A DNA stretch of 64,000 bases from NCBI GenBank assembly GCA_023213315.1, contig JAKCPI010014079.1, positions 164,880 through 228,879 of the forward strand, in the 5' to 3' direction. This stretch comes from Euborellia annulipes (Eukaryota; Arthropoda; Insecta; Dermaptera; Anisolabididae). Shown in pieces: positions 53,886 to 64,000 of this stretch. A program made the translations under genes and the position numbers. Within the stretch, counting starts at the first letter, position 1, and each line of letters starts with the position of its first letter. A model generated the notes under the pieces. That model saw only the letters and a list, made by a program, of their open reading frames with translations, did no database searches and was not told the DNA's origin.

Positions 53886-53926
53886 CAACAGTTTCGGTAG
53901 CCCAACTACCTTCAGGCCTGTAAAAT
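53886..53926 (-). ncRNA. Broken hammerhead-like core, left arm
   Basis: Minus sense CTGAAG then GTAG: two bases present in the right arm are lost inside CTGANGA, so this copy should be inactive. Confidence 0.4.
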
Positions 53927-54221
53927 ACATTTTTATTTAATTTACTTACATATTATTATTACATAAGCTGTCAGTTAACGATTGTATTTTGTATATCAAC
54001 TTGATCAATAAAAACTATTACATTTCTTTGTTTTTTTATTTTTGTCAGAAACATTTTTATCTGAATAAATTAAATCCATTTTTATGAAAATGACAAAAAT
54101 AAAAAAAAAAAAAACAATGAAATGTAATAGTTTTTATTGATCAAGTTGATATACAAAATACAATTGTTAACTGACAGCTTATGTAATAATAATATGTAAG
54201 TAAATTAAATAAAAATGTATT

Positions 54222-54280
54222 TTGCAGGCCTGAAGATGGTAGTTGGGCTACCGAAACTGTTGCTAGCTAGTCGCCAGACC
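54222..54280 (+). ncRNA. Most complete hammerhead-like motif
   Basis: Stem I GGC (54227-54229) with GCC (54273-54275). CTGAAGA (54230-54236), extra T, stem II GGTAG/CTACC around TTGGG, GAAAC (54253-54257). Stem III ACTG with TAGT closes a ~9-nt loop, and the GTC triplet (54270-54272) precedes the predicted cut. All three helices can form in one strand. Confidence 0.55.
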
Positions 54281-54936
54281 TTACAATAAAGCAAACAACA
54301 ATAAATTTTATTGTTATTCTCTAACCACAACACCTTGGTTCAATTACTGCAATAAATCTTTCTCTTCTTTTAAATAAATTTTACTAATCATTTTGATTAA
54401 AATACATAAGCAATTATTTTTTTAGATGCTCTTTAAAATGTATATTCTCATTTTGCCCTCAAAATTGTTTGAAGGTTACTTTACTTTTGTACTGCATAGG
54501 AAAGATATGAGAAATGGTTACCATGGCAACAAAACATAAATATTTTCCCATGTTTATAAATTTTACATCTTGAATTGGCGGAAACTAAATATATAACGAC
54601 AGAAAAAAATCTGGTGTGACAAGCACAGAACACAAATTTCTCTTACCAAATGTAAGAGAAAGTTCTGTGCTGTGCGACCACACCAGATTTTTTCTTAAGT
54701 AAAACTAACCATAACATATATTTACATTGGTAATATGGAATATGAGATCAAATATATTCCAGTGGTAAATAAATCAAACAAAACTCCCTAATGGTAGATA
54801 ACCTTGAGTGCTGAGATGTAAATCGGTTGCCTAAGGAAAAGGGGCTTTTGAATAAAGCTAGATAAACAGGAACATTCCCGCGCGTGCGTTAAAATTAGCA
54901 TTATCCTATATCAATCAAAAACTAAAGATTATTTGA

Positions 54937-55188
54937 ACCCTGTTATGCAATAGTGTGTCAAGTGCCAAAAAAAATTAAAAATTGAGTTAACCACGGAATA
55001 TTGTTTCAAATGCTATAATTAATAGTATTTTTTATGAAATATGTCCTAAAAAATTTATATTTAATGTTACTTGCACAATTGACAAAAAAAATTACATATA
55101 GGCCTAATCCAATGAAAACAAAAAATTTTAATGTTAATTTCCTCAAAACCCGGTAGATGGCGCTTGACACACTATTGCGTAACAGGGT
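54937..55188. mobile_element. MITE with ~30-bp inverted ends
   Basis: ACCCTGTTATGCAATAGTGT then GTCAAG on the left; the right reverse complement starts ACCCTGTTACGCAATAGTGT. 252 bp, no coding. Superfamily not determined; no clear duplication. Confidence 0.8.
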
Positions 55189-55356
55189 CCATTTAACAAA
55201 ATATTAAAATTTTAAAATTTTACAACAAATTGTTAATCAATTTGATTAGTTCGCTGAATCTAAATAATCCAACAAAACAAAGTATATACATATGTTGAAT
55301 ATAGTACCATGGTATATACAATGTAAAAAAATGTTGGTGATTTTACAATTTGTAAA

Positions 55357-55415
55357 ATGTACGACGCCTTTAGCATCTCGACTACTTACTTTTTTAAGCT
55401 ACTTAATTTCACGTG
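55357..55415 (-). mobile_element. SINE family 2 fragment
   Basis: ACGCCTTTAGCATCTCGACT then ACTTTTTTAAGCTACTT matches 24450-24515. Confidence 0.5.
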
Positions 55416-55421
55416 GCCCGG

Positions 55422-55590
55422 GAGCCGTGGCTCAGATAGAAGACACTAGCTTCTCGCGCCGGAGTCCCGGGTTCGCTTCCCGTCCCAAGCGAGAAAAATT
55501 TATTTCATTTGATTGCAAGTCATTTGAAATAAATAGGGATGGGGTCTAAATGGCCTTAGTTGTCGAAAAAGACCTAAAAAAAAAAAATTC
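55422..55590 (+). mobile_element. tRNA-derived SINE, family 1 (best copy)
   Basis: A-box-like GTGGCTCAGATAGAAG and B box CGGGTTCGCTTCCC, tRNA-like GC-rich head, then CATTTGATTGCAAGTC, GGGATGGGGTCTAAATGGCC and an A-tail at 55578. About 165 bp. Confidence 0.75.
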
Positions 55591-55744
55591 ACGTGGTTCT
55601 ACAATATTAATCCTCAAATCCTTTCGAAAATTACAACACAATTTTTACCAAAAATTCCTATCCCCCCCCCCCCCCCCTTCCCAATGTATGTAAAATTACA
55701 ATACTACTCTATTTTCGAAGAAAATTTTAATTTTAATTTTTTTT

Positions 55745-55893
55745 TTTTAAGATCTTTTTCGGCATCTATGGGCATTTAGAAGGGGTCTACCCTTCCCTAT
55801 TCATATAGTAAAATCAAATGAAATAAATCCTGGGGTGGGAGGCGAACCCGGGACCCAGGCGCGAGAAGCTAGTATCTTCTCTCTGAGCCACGG
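55745..55893 (-). mobile_element. tRNA-derived SINE, family 1
   Basis: Reverse copy: TTTTTCGGCATCTATGGGC then GCGAACCCGGGACCCAGG and CTCTGAGCCACGGG. Only ~155 bp from the plus copy, in opposite orientation. Confidence 0.75.
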
Positions 55894-55894
55894 G

Positions 55895-56800
55895 TCAAGG
55901 ATAAAAAATATTTGATTTGTAAATTTAATAGACAAATGCATAGTCGTTATCATTTACAAGGGAAATTTGTAAATTTAGTATTCGTAAAGACACTAAAATT
56001 AAAATTTTTTATCACAGTGTACTTACTCGATTGTCTGGATAGGATAAAAAATGTTTGCTAAATTCTAATCTCTATCTTTCAAGATCTCTTAAATTTTCAC
56101 AAAGTTTGATGGATAGATGAGAAATATGAACTTTCTATTTATTTTATTAATGGACCAATTGATATTTTTTTCTATAACACTTTGTTGTTTTGCTTTGAAT
56201 ATTCTCTCCCACCGGCAGTTTGAACTCAAAAAAAATATTGTATGATTAAGGAAAGACTAATGGAAAAGTCAAATCAATAACGATATGTCAACAATTATTG
56301 TTATGCATCACATAAATAACTCATCGAAATACATACATGAACTTCACAAAAGCGCTCAATTTCCATTTCAAATTTTTTATTCAAACTATTCAAATCAGTA
56401 GGTGGAAAGGAGAAAATAAATTAGAAATTTATTTTAATATAAAAAAATCAATATTAAGAAATTTTGTTCTGAATGTTGGGTTACTTATATTTTAACGGGC
56501 ATGGATAATTTATTAATTACTATTTACCTAAATAAAGCTCGCAATCTAGTACATTCAATTCACTCAAAGTAAATGATACTAACTAATTTTATACTTTCCT
56601 TAGAACTTATATTTAAAAGTAGGACCTTAGAGTCCGTGACGTAATTAAATGTTTTGCTAATTATTTTATTTAAATTATTATTGATTTTTTTAAGTCTTAT
56701 TTATATACTATATTATTATATTAAATTTACACGCAATGCAAAAGTCTCTAATTTATTCATAATACAGACAAATCATGAAATTGAAAGGGTGATACCTCGT
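55895..56800. other. AT-rich DNA, nothing recognised
   Basis: No gene or defined repeat. Confidence 0.4.
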
Positions 56801-56802
56801 AG

Positions 56803-56870
56803 TAGGGCTGGACGGTAATGGATTTTTATTACCAACCTCCGTAATGGAAAACAAAAACAGATAAATAGCG
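56803..56870 (+). mobile_element. hAT end, same family as 51631
   Basis: TAGGGCTGGACGGTAATGGA then TTTTTATTACC equals one end of the 51631-52102 element; the other end is missing. Confidence 0.7.
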
Positions 56871-57003
56871 TGTTGCGAAAAAATCTGTTTTATTTTTTTA
56901 TTTTTTTTTTAATTCTTAAAAAATATAGGTTATGATTAATTAATTAATTTTATTTATTTATTGTTTGTAAATGTATAAGCCGTGTTATATATAGACATAT
57001 TTG

Positions 57004-57280
57004 TACCATCTATTGCAATAGTATTGAGACTAAAGCCCGGTAGTTAGGCAGCCCAAATGGCTCACTAATTTTTTTTTTCCTGATTAAAACATTCATATAA
57101 TATTTATTTCGATATATCTTGAAATTTATATTAAAAAGATAAATTTTTAAGGTTATTCTTGTGTTATAAATGGTCGTTCGGACTATTATCTGCTTTGAAC
57201 AAGTTTCTCACACAGACAAGCTGCTATTTGGGCTGTCTAACTACCGGGCTTCAGTCTCAATACTATTTCAATAGATGGTA
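57004..57280. repeat. Palindrome, likely decayed hammerhead element
   Basis: ACCATCTATTGCAATAGTAT and AGCCCGGTAGTTAGGCAGCC are inverted at 57225-57280. The inner CTGAAGCCCGGTAGTTAG resembles the 54230 core, but CTGANGA and GAAAC are both mutated. Confidence 0.65.
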
Positions 57281-57395
57281 TATTGTAGTTGTAAATTGTA
57301 AAGATTCTTAAAAACGCTAATAACCTCGGCAGTTGTGGGACCTTGAAAATTAATAAAATTTTTTATTCACTGAAAAACACCCTAAATATTCTCTT

Positions 57396-57790
57396 ATTTT
57401 TGTGTCGACATATATTTGTTTTTGACAGTATGGCACATTTGAATTCAAGATTTAAAATTTATAAACATAGAAAATTATTTATATTTTGTAACCATGGAAA
57501 ACAATCTACTATTCTTTCCTATGAAATATAAGAGTAAAGTGTGCTTCAAACAATTTTGTTGGCAAAATGAGAATATACATTTTAAAGAGCATCTAAAAAA
57601 TAATTGATTTATGAATTTTAATCAAAATCTTTTGAGCGAATTTTGAGAGAATCGAAACAAGTAAAAAAATTTGTAAAGTACTAGTACATTTTGGCTGATT
57701 TATTTAAAAACTTATTTTCGCGCCTCAGTGGGGTACCTATAAAATTTCTACTCCTTAGTTCATTTCTTTCATACTTTACTTTCATCACAT
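57396..57790 (-). repeat. H-rep body fragment
   Basis: TTTGTGTCGACATATATTTG through CGCGCCTCAGTGGGGTACC; terminal hairpins lost. Confidence 0.75.
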
Positions 57791-58424
57791 AGACATTCCA
57801 TTACCATAATTCTAATAGAATTCTAAATCATTTTTTGTTTTATTTAAAAAATATTATGAAGCTTAAAGTAAAGTGTTTTGTATGATGATAATTAAAATAA
57901 ATTCTGGCGTGAGTTCCTCTAGGTTTCAAATCTCTTGGGAGACATATTTTATTCTTAAAAGGGTTATAATAAATTAAGTTTAAAACAGTGTCTTATTATT
58001 CTAATTTAATTAGTACTTTTAACTGAAAACTATCGATTTGAAAAATAACTCAAAATGTTTTTGAATTAAATCTCGTAAATTAAGTTAAGACATGAACAAG
58101 AGAAGGTATCAAAAGGAATTCCTGTGGGAAATTTTAATAACACTTTAGTAACTTTATTAACGTGGGATAAAGTAAATATCGTTAAAATTAGTGATAATAG
58201 GTATTATTATGTTAGCCTTTAGTAATTAAAGAGAAGAAAATTTAAATATTTTATTTTTTATTTATTTATTTACATCATAAAGCAAGGTATAATAAGGCCG
58301 GGTCTTACTAGATGATACTAAATATTTTTTGAAAGTGGAGCAAATACGATAATTTAAAAGTTTAGCGGACCACGCAAATGGACATTGACGAACGATTTTA
58401 AATTATTATTTAATCATTTCTACA
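57791..58424. other. AT-rich DNA, nothing recognised
   Basis: No gene or defined repeat. Confidence 0.4.
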
Positions 58425-59025
58425 TTTCTTACCTATGTAGAGTGTATATATATATTGAGAGAGAGAGAAAGTATTGGATTCATGTCAAAAATTCGAATCG
58501 ATATTTTGATGGCAATACACGTTTTCACGTTTTGAGGTCCTCTCAGTACAAAAAAATGGTCTGTCTGTGGTCAAAATAAAGTATGGAGGAAATGAGCTAT
58601 GAGGTTGAAAATTTATATTAAAATTAGAAACCCTCCCGGTCACTTAAAATAAACTTGAGAACAAAATCGGCCAAAGAGTACTAGTACTTTACTGATGTAC
58701 TTTTTCAGTTTTTTTTATTTTCTCAAAATTAGTTCAAAGCATTTTGATGAAAATTCAACAATCAATGATTTTTTAGATAATCTTTAAAATCTATATTCTC
58801 ATTTTGCCCTTGAAATTGTTTGAAGCACACTCTACTCTTCTACATAATAGAAAAGAGGAATGGTTGCCATGTCAACAAAATATAAATATTTTCCCATTTT
58901 TATAAAACTAAATATATATATCCACACAAAAAATCTGGTGTGACAAGCACTGAACGCTACTTTCGATTACCTGAGGTAAGAGGAAGTTGTGTGCTTTACT
59001 TCATCACGCCAGATTTTTTTTGATA
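58425..59025 (+). repeat. H-rep short subtype
   Basis: End hairpin 58428-58472, body with GGCCAAAGAGTACTAGTAC, terminal palindrome 58925-59018. Confidence 0.82.
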
Positions 59026-59282
59026 AATACAAAACAAATACAATATAAATATTATACACAGAGATAATTCCAAATATTAATTAAAGTATTAATCAAATTT
59101 TTGAGAACTTTTAACAATTTTTAATAATTGTTACATGTTTTTATTTTAATATCGATATATTAATATGAATATTTGAAAATGCAATTAATTAAAATTTAAA
59201 GAAATTTCGGCAAAAGTTCGATCACCCCATAAACGAGTTTGTCAACAAACTAATATCTAGAATATTTGATGTTAAAGCAAAC

Positions 59283-59357
59283 AAAGGCGTGAGGCGCGCA
59301 GGGGTGGAAGGGCGCAAGAGCGCAGGGGCGCAAAGGCACACGGGCGCAAGGACACTC
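59283..59357 (+). repeat. GC-rich GGGCGCAAG-type repeat
   Basis: GGCGTGAGGCGCGCAGGGGT then AGGGCGCAAGAGCGCAGGGG, GCGCAAAGGC, GGGCGCAAGG: imperfect 9-10 bp units in otherwise AT-rich DNA. Confidence 0.65.
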
Positions 59358-59512
59358 TTATTAAGTTTTGTTACGGAACTTGAAAGCCAAAGAGGGTTTC
59401 ATGTGCATGCAAGAGATTCATGACTTAAGGGAGAACAAATGGTGACAATTAAGACCTAGAGAAAGGGTCGAAATAATGATATTTTTAGAGTTTAATCAAT
59501 CAAATGTGAAAA

Positions 59513-59945
59513 TAAAAAATCTGGTGTTACTGGTCGCACAGCATATTTTTAGTGTCGAGATATAATTAGTTCCCCATAGCACCTTAGCTCCAAACTTGAC
59601 CACTTGCATTTTCAATTGTATTTTAAATGTTGGCTGCTTGAAATAAACTATGGTTATTTTTCAATATTTTAATCTCATATTTGGATATTTTATACACAAC
59701 AAAGAATCCTAAATAAATACAAAATTTCATAAGAATTGGAAAAAATTTTTAAATTTGTAAAAAGCTCCAAAGGGGTTGAATCGAAATTTACATCCAAATC
59801 CCCATAGGGATTTAACATTGGCTCTATGAAAGGAAGAGCCGAAAATAAATATGAAAAATCTGAAGTAAAGTGTACATGAATCAATTTCCTCGAAAAATTT
59901 TACTGATATATACTTTTTAAAGAGCGTCTAAAAGAAAAAGTACTT
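59513..59945 (-). repeat. H-rep long-subtype fragment
   Basis: Partial terminal palindrome, then GATTTAACATTGGCTCTATG segment; ends at AAAGAGCGTCTAAAAG. Confidence 0.75.
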
Positions 59946-59949
59946 TTTA

Positions 59950-60225
59950 TATGGCGATTAGCCCAGGGGAGAAAGCAGTTAAGCTTATAATTCTGAGTTG
60001 GAGTTCAAATCCACCTCATGGCAATAAATTATCCATCTCTATTTGAGATGCCTCCTTCTGAGGAAGGAAACGGGAACCCAGCTCAGTATTATTCCCATGA
60101 AAGTTACTCCTCAGAGTAACAACAACGTGTCAGATCTGACACTAATGATTGCATAGAGATGATTCTGGACTTGAACCAGAACTTCCACGCTTTCGCGGCG
60201 GGCGGAAAAAAGAAAATTTATAAGC
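59950..60225 (+). mobile_element. tRNA-derived SINE, family 3
   Basis: tRNA-like head GGCGATTAGCCCAGGGGA with A-box-like TAGCCCAGGGG and B box GAGTTCAAATCCACC. A core GATGCCTCCTTCTGAGGAAG follows. The end is GAACCAGAACTTCCACG with A-rich sequence. About 275 bp. The core also appears at 47861-47906. Confidence 0.65.
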
Positions 60226-60482
60226 ATTTTTATTATTTTTTTCATTTGCTAGATCTAATTATTTTATTATTACAATTATTTGACTTTAATTTTTCATAAG
60301 ACAAGATAGAATCCAATTTTGGAATTTGTTAAACCCCATTTGGGGATTTAGATCCGAATATCTTTCTTAGACTCTTCATAAAGTTCTCTATAATTTCATT
60401 TCTTAATTCCAACTAGAAGTTGGTTAAACAGAGCGTGAAAACGGATAGGGAGAGACATACACTCTGCATTTATAATATATGT

Positions 60483-61135
60483 AAGGGAATGTGGGACAAG
60501 ACGGGGAAGCCTATTTTGTTTTGTTCATAGGCTTCATAATTACAGTGGTTAAGTCGTAAAAAAATCTCATGTATTAGTACACTACTAAGGTTTACAATAT
60601 CATAAAAACAATTTTCAAATAACCTAAATTTTTTTTTTTTTTTAATCAAATTGCCTTACTTCATCTGCCCCATGGGGTGGGGCAAGACGGGTCACTAATG
60701 CATATTGGTGTATGTTATTCTAAGCCCAGCACAAAGATGCGTATCCTCGGGATCCTCATATTCTTCACCTGTACATTAATTGCCAGCCCATTTGTTGCAC
60801 TTCACGCCTGAATCCATCCTTCAGTAGACAGAATATAAATATCCAAAATAAATACATTCAGCTTCTGAATCTTCTGATGATGATTGAGATTGCGTACGGT
60901 TTTTTGATTTTCCTCAATACCAATAGTTTTCTTTTTCTCCTTCTGTTTATTTTTCCGATCTATTTTTCCAGTTTTCTTAAACCCCATCTTGCTCCTTAAA
61001 AAATCCATAGCATCTTTTTATTTACTAGAACTATTATTTTCCACCGTTTGCCGCTTTATCGCAGCCCCAATAGAGCCAGTAGCTATAGTACCCCATCTTA
61101 CCTCGCTACCCCGTCTTGCACCATGTCCCCTTTAT
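60483..61135. mobile_element. Decayed DNA transposon
   Basis: Left GGGAATGTGGGACAAGACGG and right CCCCGTCTTGCACCATGTCC are inverted ends; GTGGGGCAAGACGGG (60676) and TACCCCATCTTACC (61079) are subterminal repeats. It contains the relic ORF at 60727-61008. Confidence 0.65.
60727..61008 (-). pseudogene. Transposase C-terminal relic
   Basis: The open part encodes a Lys-rich MDFLRSKMGFKKTGKIDRKN stretch. Past its stop, another frame gives VKCNKWAGN and CTGEEYEDPEDTHLCAGL. This resembles the W-CxKCxxWAHxxC-x-F-C tail of pogo/jerky-type transposases. Stops and frame shifts make it nonfunctional. The identification is tentative. Confidence 0.35.
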
Positions 61136-61208
61136 TAATTATTAAAGTAGTTTTAAATAAATATCATTGAATTAAAATTCTCATGAGTTTTTTTTATTTT
61201 ATTTGCAG

Positions 61209-61320
61209 ATGGCAAAATCGTTAAGAAGATGTCAGCAAAAGCAGAAAGGTTAATAGGAAAGGAAAAGCCAAAAGAGAATCCCTGAGGCTTTCTTTCAACG
61301 ATGCATTTTCCTTGAGATGA
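61209..61320 (+). other. Candidate spliced exon
   Basis: The acceptor TTTTTATTTTATTTGCAG ends at 61208 and the strong donor GTAAGT is at 61321. All frames contain stops; with one preceding G the frame gives DGKIVKKMSAKAERLIGKEK then a stop. UTR, noncoding or terminal exon. Confidence 0.3.
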
Positions 61321-61325
61321 GTAAG

Positions 61326-62211
61326 TATTTTCAAATAAGCTTTCTAGATTTAGAACATGATAAATTTTTATTTACTATTTTTTTTTTTTTTTTTGTGCTA
61401 AAATATTTTGAACGTTTTTGTAAAAAAATGAAAATTCCCCAGGATCGCTACTCACACTGAGAATATTTGTTATAATATTGATATATAACAAAATTTTCGT
61501 CCCATTAAGTTAGCCTCTATTTATTTTAACAATTTTATATTTTTATATATTGACCTATAAAATATTTACTATAGGGGAAATTTATCCATTAACCCTCTTC
61601 CCCCTCTTGGGCTCAGTAACTGTTGGTGCTATTCAAAAAGTAAATAAATATTCGAATCTTATTAAATAACGTTTCTAATTTAAAGATAAACCATCATAAA
61701 ATTATAAAGTAAGAAAAAATAGTCAATTTTTATTATTAATATGAAGTATATAAAATGTATCTAACATGACGAATATTGAAAGCTATGTAAACATTTTACT
61801 GCCACTTGTCATTTTTTTGATATAAAGCCCATGAAATGAATCTAATATGACAAGTATGGAAAAGCTAGGGAAATATTTTAATACTGCTACTTTTAGCAAA
61901 ATCAAATAAGATTAATAAAATGGTAAAACATCAAATAATTGTAAGAAAAACTTGTCTAAATCGTACCCCTTAATAACGAATGTCAAGAACTTATAGAAAA
62001 ATTACAAAATTTTATATTTAAAAAACTTTTTAAATGTAGTCTCGTAAATTATCACTTTTTAGGTGTGTCCTAAGGAATCATTCAAGTATTACTAGATGCG
62101 TGGTATCAGATTTTTTTTTTTTTTGGTGTGTGTGTATGTGTGTGTGTTTAAATATTAATTCGAAACAGATAAAAATCTATTTACGTAATATATGTGCTCT
62201 ATCTTTTATTG
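61326..62211. other. AT-rich DNA, nothing recognised
   Basis: GT microsatellite at 62126-62149. No gene seen. Confidence 0.4.
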
Positions 62212-62215
62212 TTAA

Positions 62216-62950
62216 CCTTGAACTGCTATTGTGGGGTATTTCAACACCCCAGCGTTTACATTTTTGAGAAAATCGAGTAGTTTTAATTTACGGCTGCAGG
62301 GATGAGCCGCTATTGGACACTAAAGAAAATTCCTTGTTTACAAGAAAAATAGGCCCTGGAGTGTGTCAATACCCCACTATTATTATACCATTTCGTGCTT
62401 TATTTATTTTTTTCTTTGTACACTCATGGAACGACGCCCTTTGACGCAAGAGGAACTTTAAGAGTTTAACTTGTGAGAGACGTTGACATCAGTGAACATT
62501 TATCTAAATCTGAACTTGAAGCCTAATCTTCATCAGATGAAAATAAAATGTAAAGTAGCTATCAAGCCCAGTCTACCAACTACTATTATAAATTCAAGTT
62601 GGAGAAAAAAAAATGAGATCAATAAAAATATTTACAAAAATTATTGTGACAAAAAACACATGTCAGTTTTTTACTGCTGCATGACTTTGTGTTTTTGTTG
62701 TTGCAGGCAGTAAGAATGGATCCTATACTTTCGTCAAACACCATTTTTTACTTTTTTTTCTTATGATGGAAACAGCCAAAGTTAATTAATAATTGTAGTT
62801 TTTGTTGTTTTTATCCCCCAATATACTTGAAAGGTGAAATAAAATAGAAAAAACCATGTTAGTTTTTTTTACGCCTTTTTAAACTTTGGAGTGTAGAAAT
62901 ACCCCACGATACCAATTACCTTCCGTGAAAACACGATTACCAGTTAAGGG
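62216..62950 (+). mobile_element. piggyBac remnant
   Basis: Flanked by TTAA at 62212-62215 and 62951-62954. Ends CCTTGAACTGCTATTGTGGG and, inverted, CCCTTAACTGGTAATCGTG. Subterminal GGGGTATTTCAACACCCC and AGAAATACCCCACG. 735 bp: most of the transposase is deleted, the N-terminus is still traceable. Confidence 0.85.
62426..62553 (+). pseudogene. piggyBac transposase N-terminal relic
   Basis: ATG 62426 gives MERRPLTQEEL then a stop. A shifted frame gives VDISEHLSKSELEA, a stop, then SSSDENKM. The RRPLT-EEL start and the acidic Ser-rich stretch are typical of piggyBac transposase N-termini. The DDD catalytic region is absent. Confidence 0.65.
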
Positions 62951-62954
62951 TTAA

Positions 62955-63590
62955 ATACAATTTCCACCTCACGACTTCATAAACATGATGTACTTTAAAT
63001 CTTTAAGATTTTTTATAATAGTATTTCATTATTAAATTCATATATTACTCTATATTTTTCTAATAAGTTAAATTTATTTACATGACTGCACTGAAAATTC
63101 ACTATTAAAAAAAAAAAATTATTCTTAGAAACTTCATAAAATAGTGTGATTTATTATAATATGACGAACAATTATAAATTTTTGAAAAATCTCGTTAGGC
63201 AAAATACTACTTCCTGTTGACGTAATTAGTACTACTTGAAAAGTTGATACACATCTACACGGGGACATAATTCCAAAACTGTCTTTTCGACTCAGGGAGA
63301 TCTAAAATGTCAGGAATCATCAAAATCTCGACGCCGAATTTTTTCTCTACTTCGTATAAAAAAAGTAAAGAAATTTTTTATTTTATTTTTTATCAATCTT
63401 AATTCTAAAACACTTTTAATATCAAAGAATTTTATCGTTCTTCCTGAAAAACCCTTGTAAGAAAACAGGTTGCCTTCGCCCCTAGGTGTTAGTCGATCTA
63501 AGCAATTTTATTATGTAGGCCTATATCACCAGAACACAAATGTTTTTGTTAATACACCAAGTATTTATTATTCTATACTAAGCTTTTCTA
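62955..63590. other. AT-rich DNA with small H-rep piece
   Basis: 63300-63375 (ATCATCAAAATCTCGACGCCG, minus sense) is an H-rep fragment; otherwise nothing recognised. Confidence 0.4.
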
Positions 63591-64000
63591 GTACTTGTTT
63601 AGTTTTTTTTTGAATCTCTCAAAATCGGCTCTAATATATTCTCATTTTGTCCTGAAAATTGCAGCAACTTTACTGATGTAGTATTTTAGATTTTTTAAAT
63701 TCATTTTCCTTCCATAGAGTCAATGTTAAATGCCTATGGGAATTTACATGTAAATTTCGATTCAAAAGGGGGTCCCCTTTGGAGCTTTTTACACATTTAA
63801 AAAAATTTTTTCCAATTCTAATGAAATTTTGTATTTATTTAGGATTCCCTATTGTGTATAAAATATCCAAAAATGAGATTAAAATTTTGAAAAATAACCA
63901 TAGTTTATTTCAAGCAGTCAACATTTAAAATGTAAGTTTGGAACTAAGATGCTTTGGGGAACTAAATATATATCTAGGCACAAAAATTTCTAGTGTGACA
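63591..64000 (+). repeat. H-rep long subtype, running off the window
   Basis: Body to CTCAAAATCGGCTC, then a jump to ATAGAGTCAATGTTAAATGC and the long-subtype segment, ending AATTTCTAGTGTGACA, the start of the terminal palindrome. Confidence 0.8.

Larger units (their letters stand above)
53751..54378. mobile_element. Palindromic hammerhead-bearing element
   Basis: Arms TTTAAAAGAAG...AAGGTGTTGTGG and CCACAACACCTT...CTTCTTTTAAA, ~280 bp each. The duplication TTTTACTAATCATTTT (16 bp, exact) is at 53735-53750 and 54379-54394. A complete core lies in the right arm and a broken one in the left. 628 bp, noncoding. Confidence 0.8.
53446..54694 (+). repeat. H-rep short subtype split by an insertion
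   Basis: End hairpin at 53448-53490, body to 53750, insertion 53751-54378, body from 54379, terminal palindrome 54600-54694. Confidence 0.85.

Noticed and set aside
60841..60900. CTGATGATGATTGAGATTG resembling a hammerhead start
   Set aside because: No stem II and no GAAAC follow.
1..64000. CRISPR array, phage or bacterial operon
   Set aside because: No regularly spaced repeats with unique spacers; spliced GPCR exon, LINEs and SINEs show a eukaryotic nuclear genome.

Overview
The window looks like AT-rich nuclear DNA from an arthropod with a large, repeat-laden genome. The only recognisable host protein is one coding exon of a CCHamide-type neuropeptide GPCR on the minus strand (2571-3022). 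CCHamide signalling is an arthropod system. No rRNA, CRISPR array, operon or confident tRNA gene is visible, and I cannot name the species.

Most of the sequence is mobile DNA. (1) LINEs: an intact two-ORF element (5980-10600), a truncated element inserted at the same target just upstream, 3' ends of an RTE-like family, and 3' ends of a second family whose terminus folds into a C(UUCG)G hairpin. (2) A roughly 0.6-1.0 kb family, called H-rep here, with at least 16 copies in both orientations, a short hairpin at one end and a ~95-bp near-palindrome at the other. (3) DNA transposons: six hAT-type elements with 8-bp target duplications or close to it, a Tc1/mariner MITE with a TA duplication, a TTAA-flanked piggyBac remnant, Helitrons (5' TC, 3' CTAG or CTAA, A/T target), and several palindromic elements. 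(4) tRNA-derived SINE families. (5) Tandem arrays, the clearest being a 99-bp satellite at 37245-38319.

The most interesting hidden signal is a set of inverted-repeat elements (13.1, 22.7, 48.5, 51.3-52.3 and 53.8-54.4 kb, plus decayed copies) that carry a hammerhead-ribozyme-like core, CUGANGA-N-stem II-GAAAC, usually followed by GUC or GUU and by bases that can pair with those just before the core. Two of the three best-delimited elements carry usable copies facing outward in both arms; in the third the left copy is broken. All three have 12-16 bp target duplications. This fits remnants of Penelope-like elements, which are known to carry hammerheads in their terminal repeats.

Host-gene signal other than the receptor is weak. 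A CpG-rich island at 34870-35145 is followed by phase-compatible candidate exons at 36602-36725 and 39952-39995. A series of stop-laden segments bounded by splice signals at 41.2-43.3 kb could be a noncoding transcript. Repeat-poor stretches where I see no gene are listed as such.
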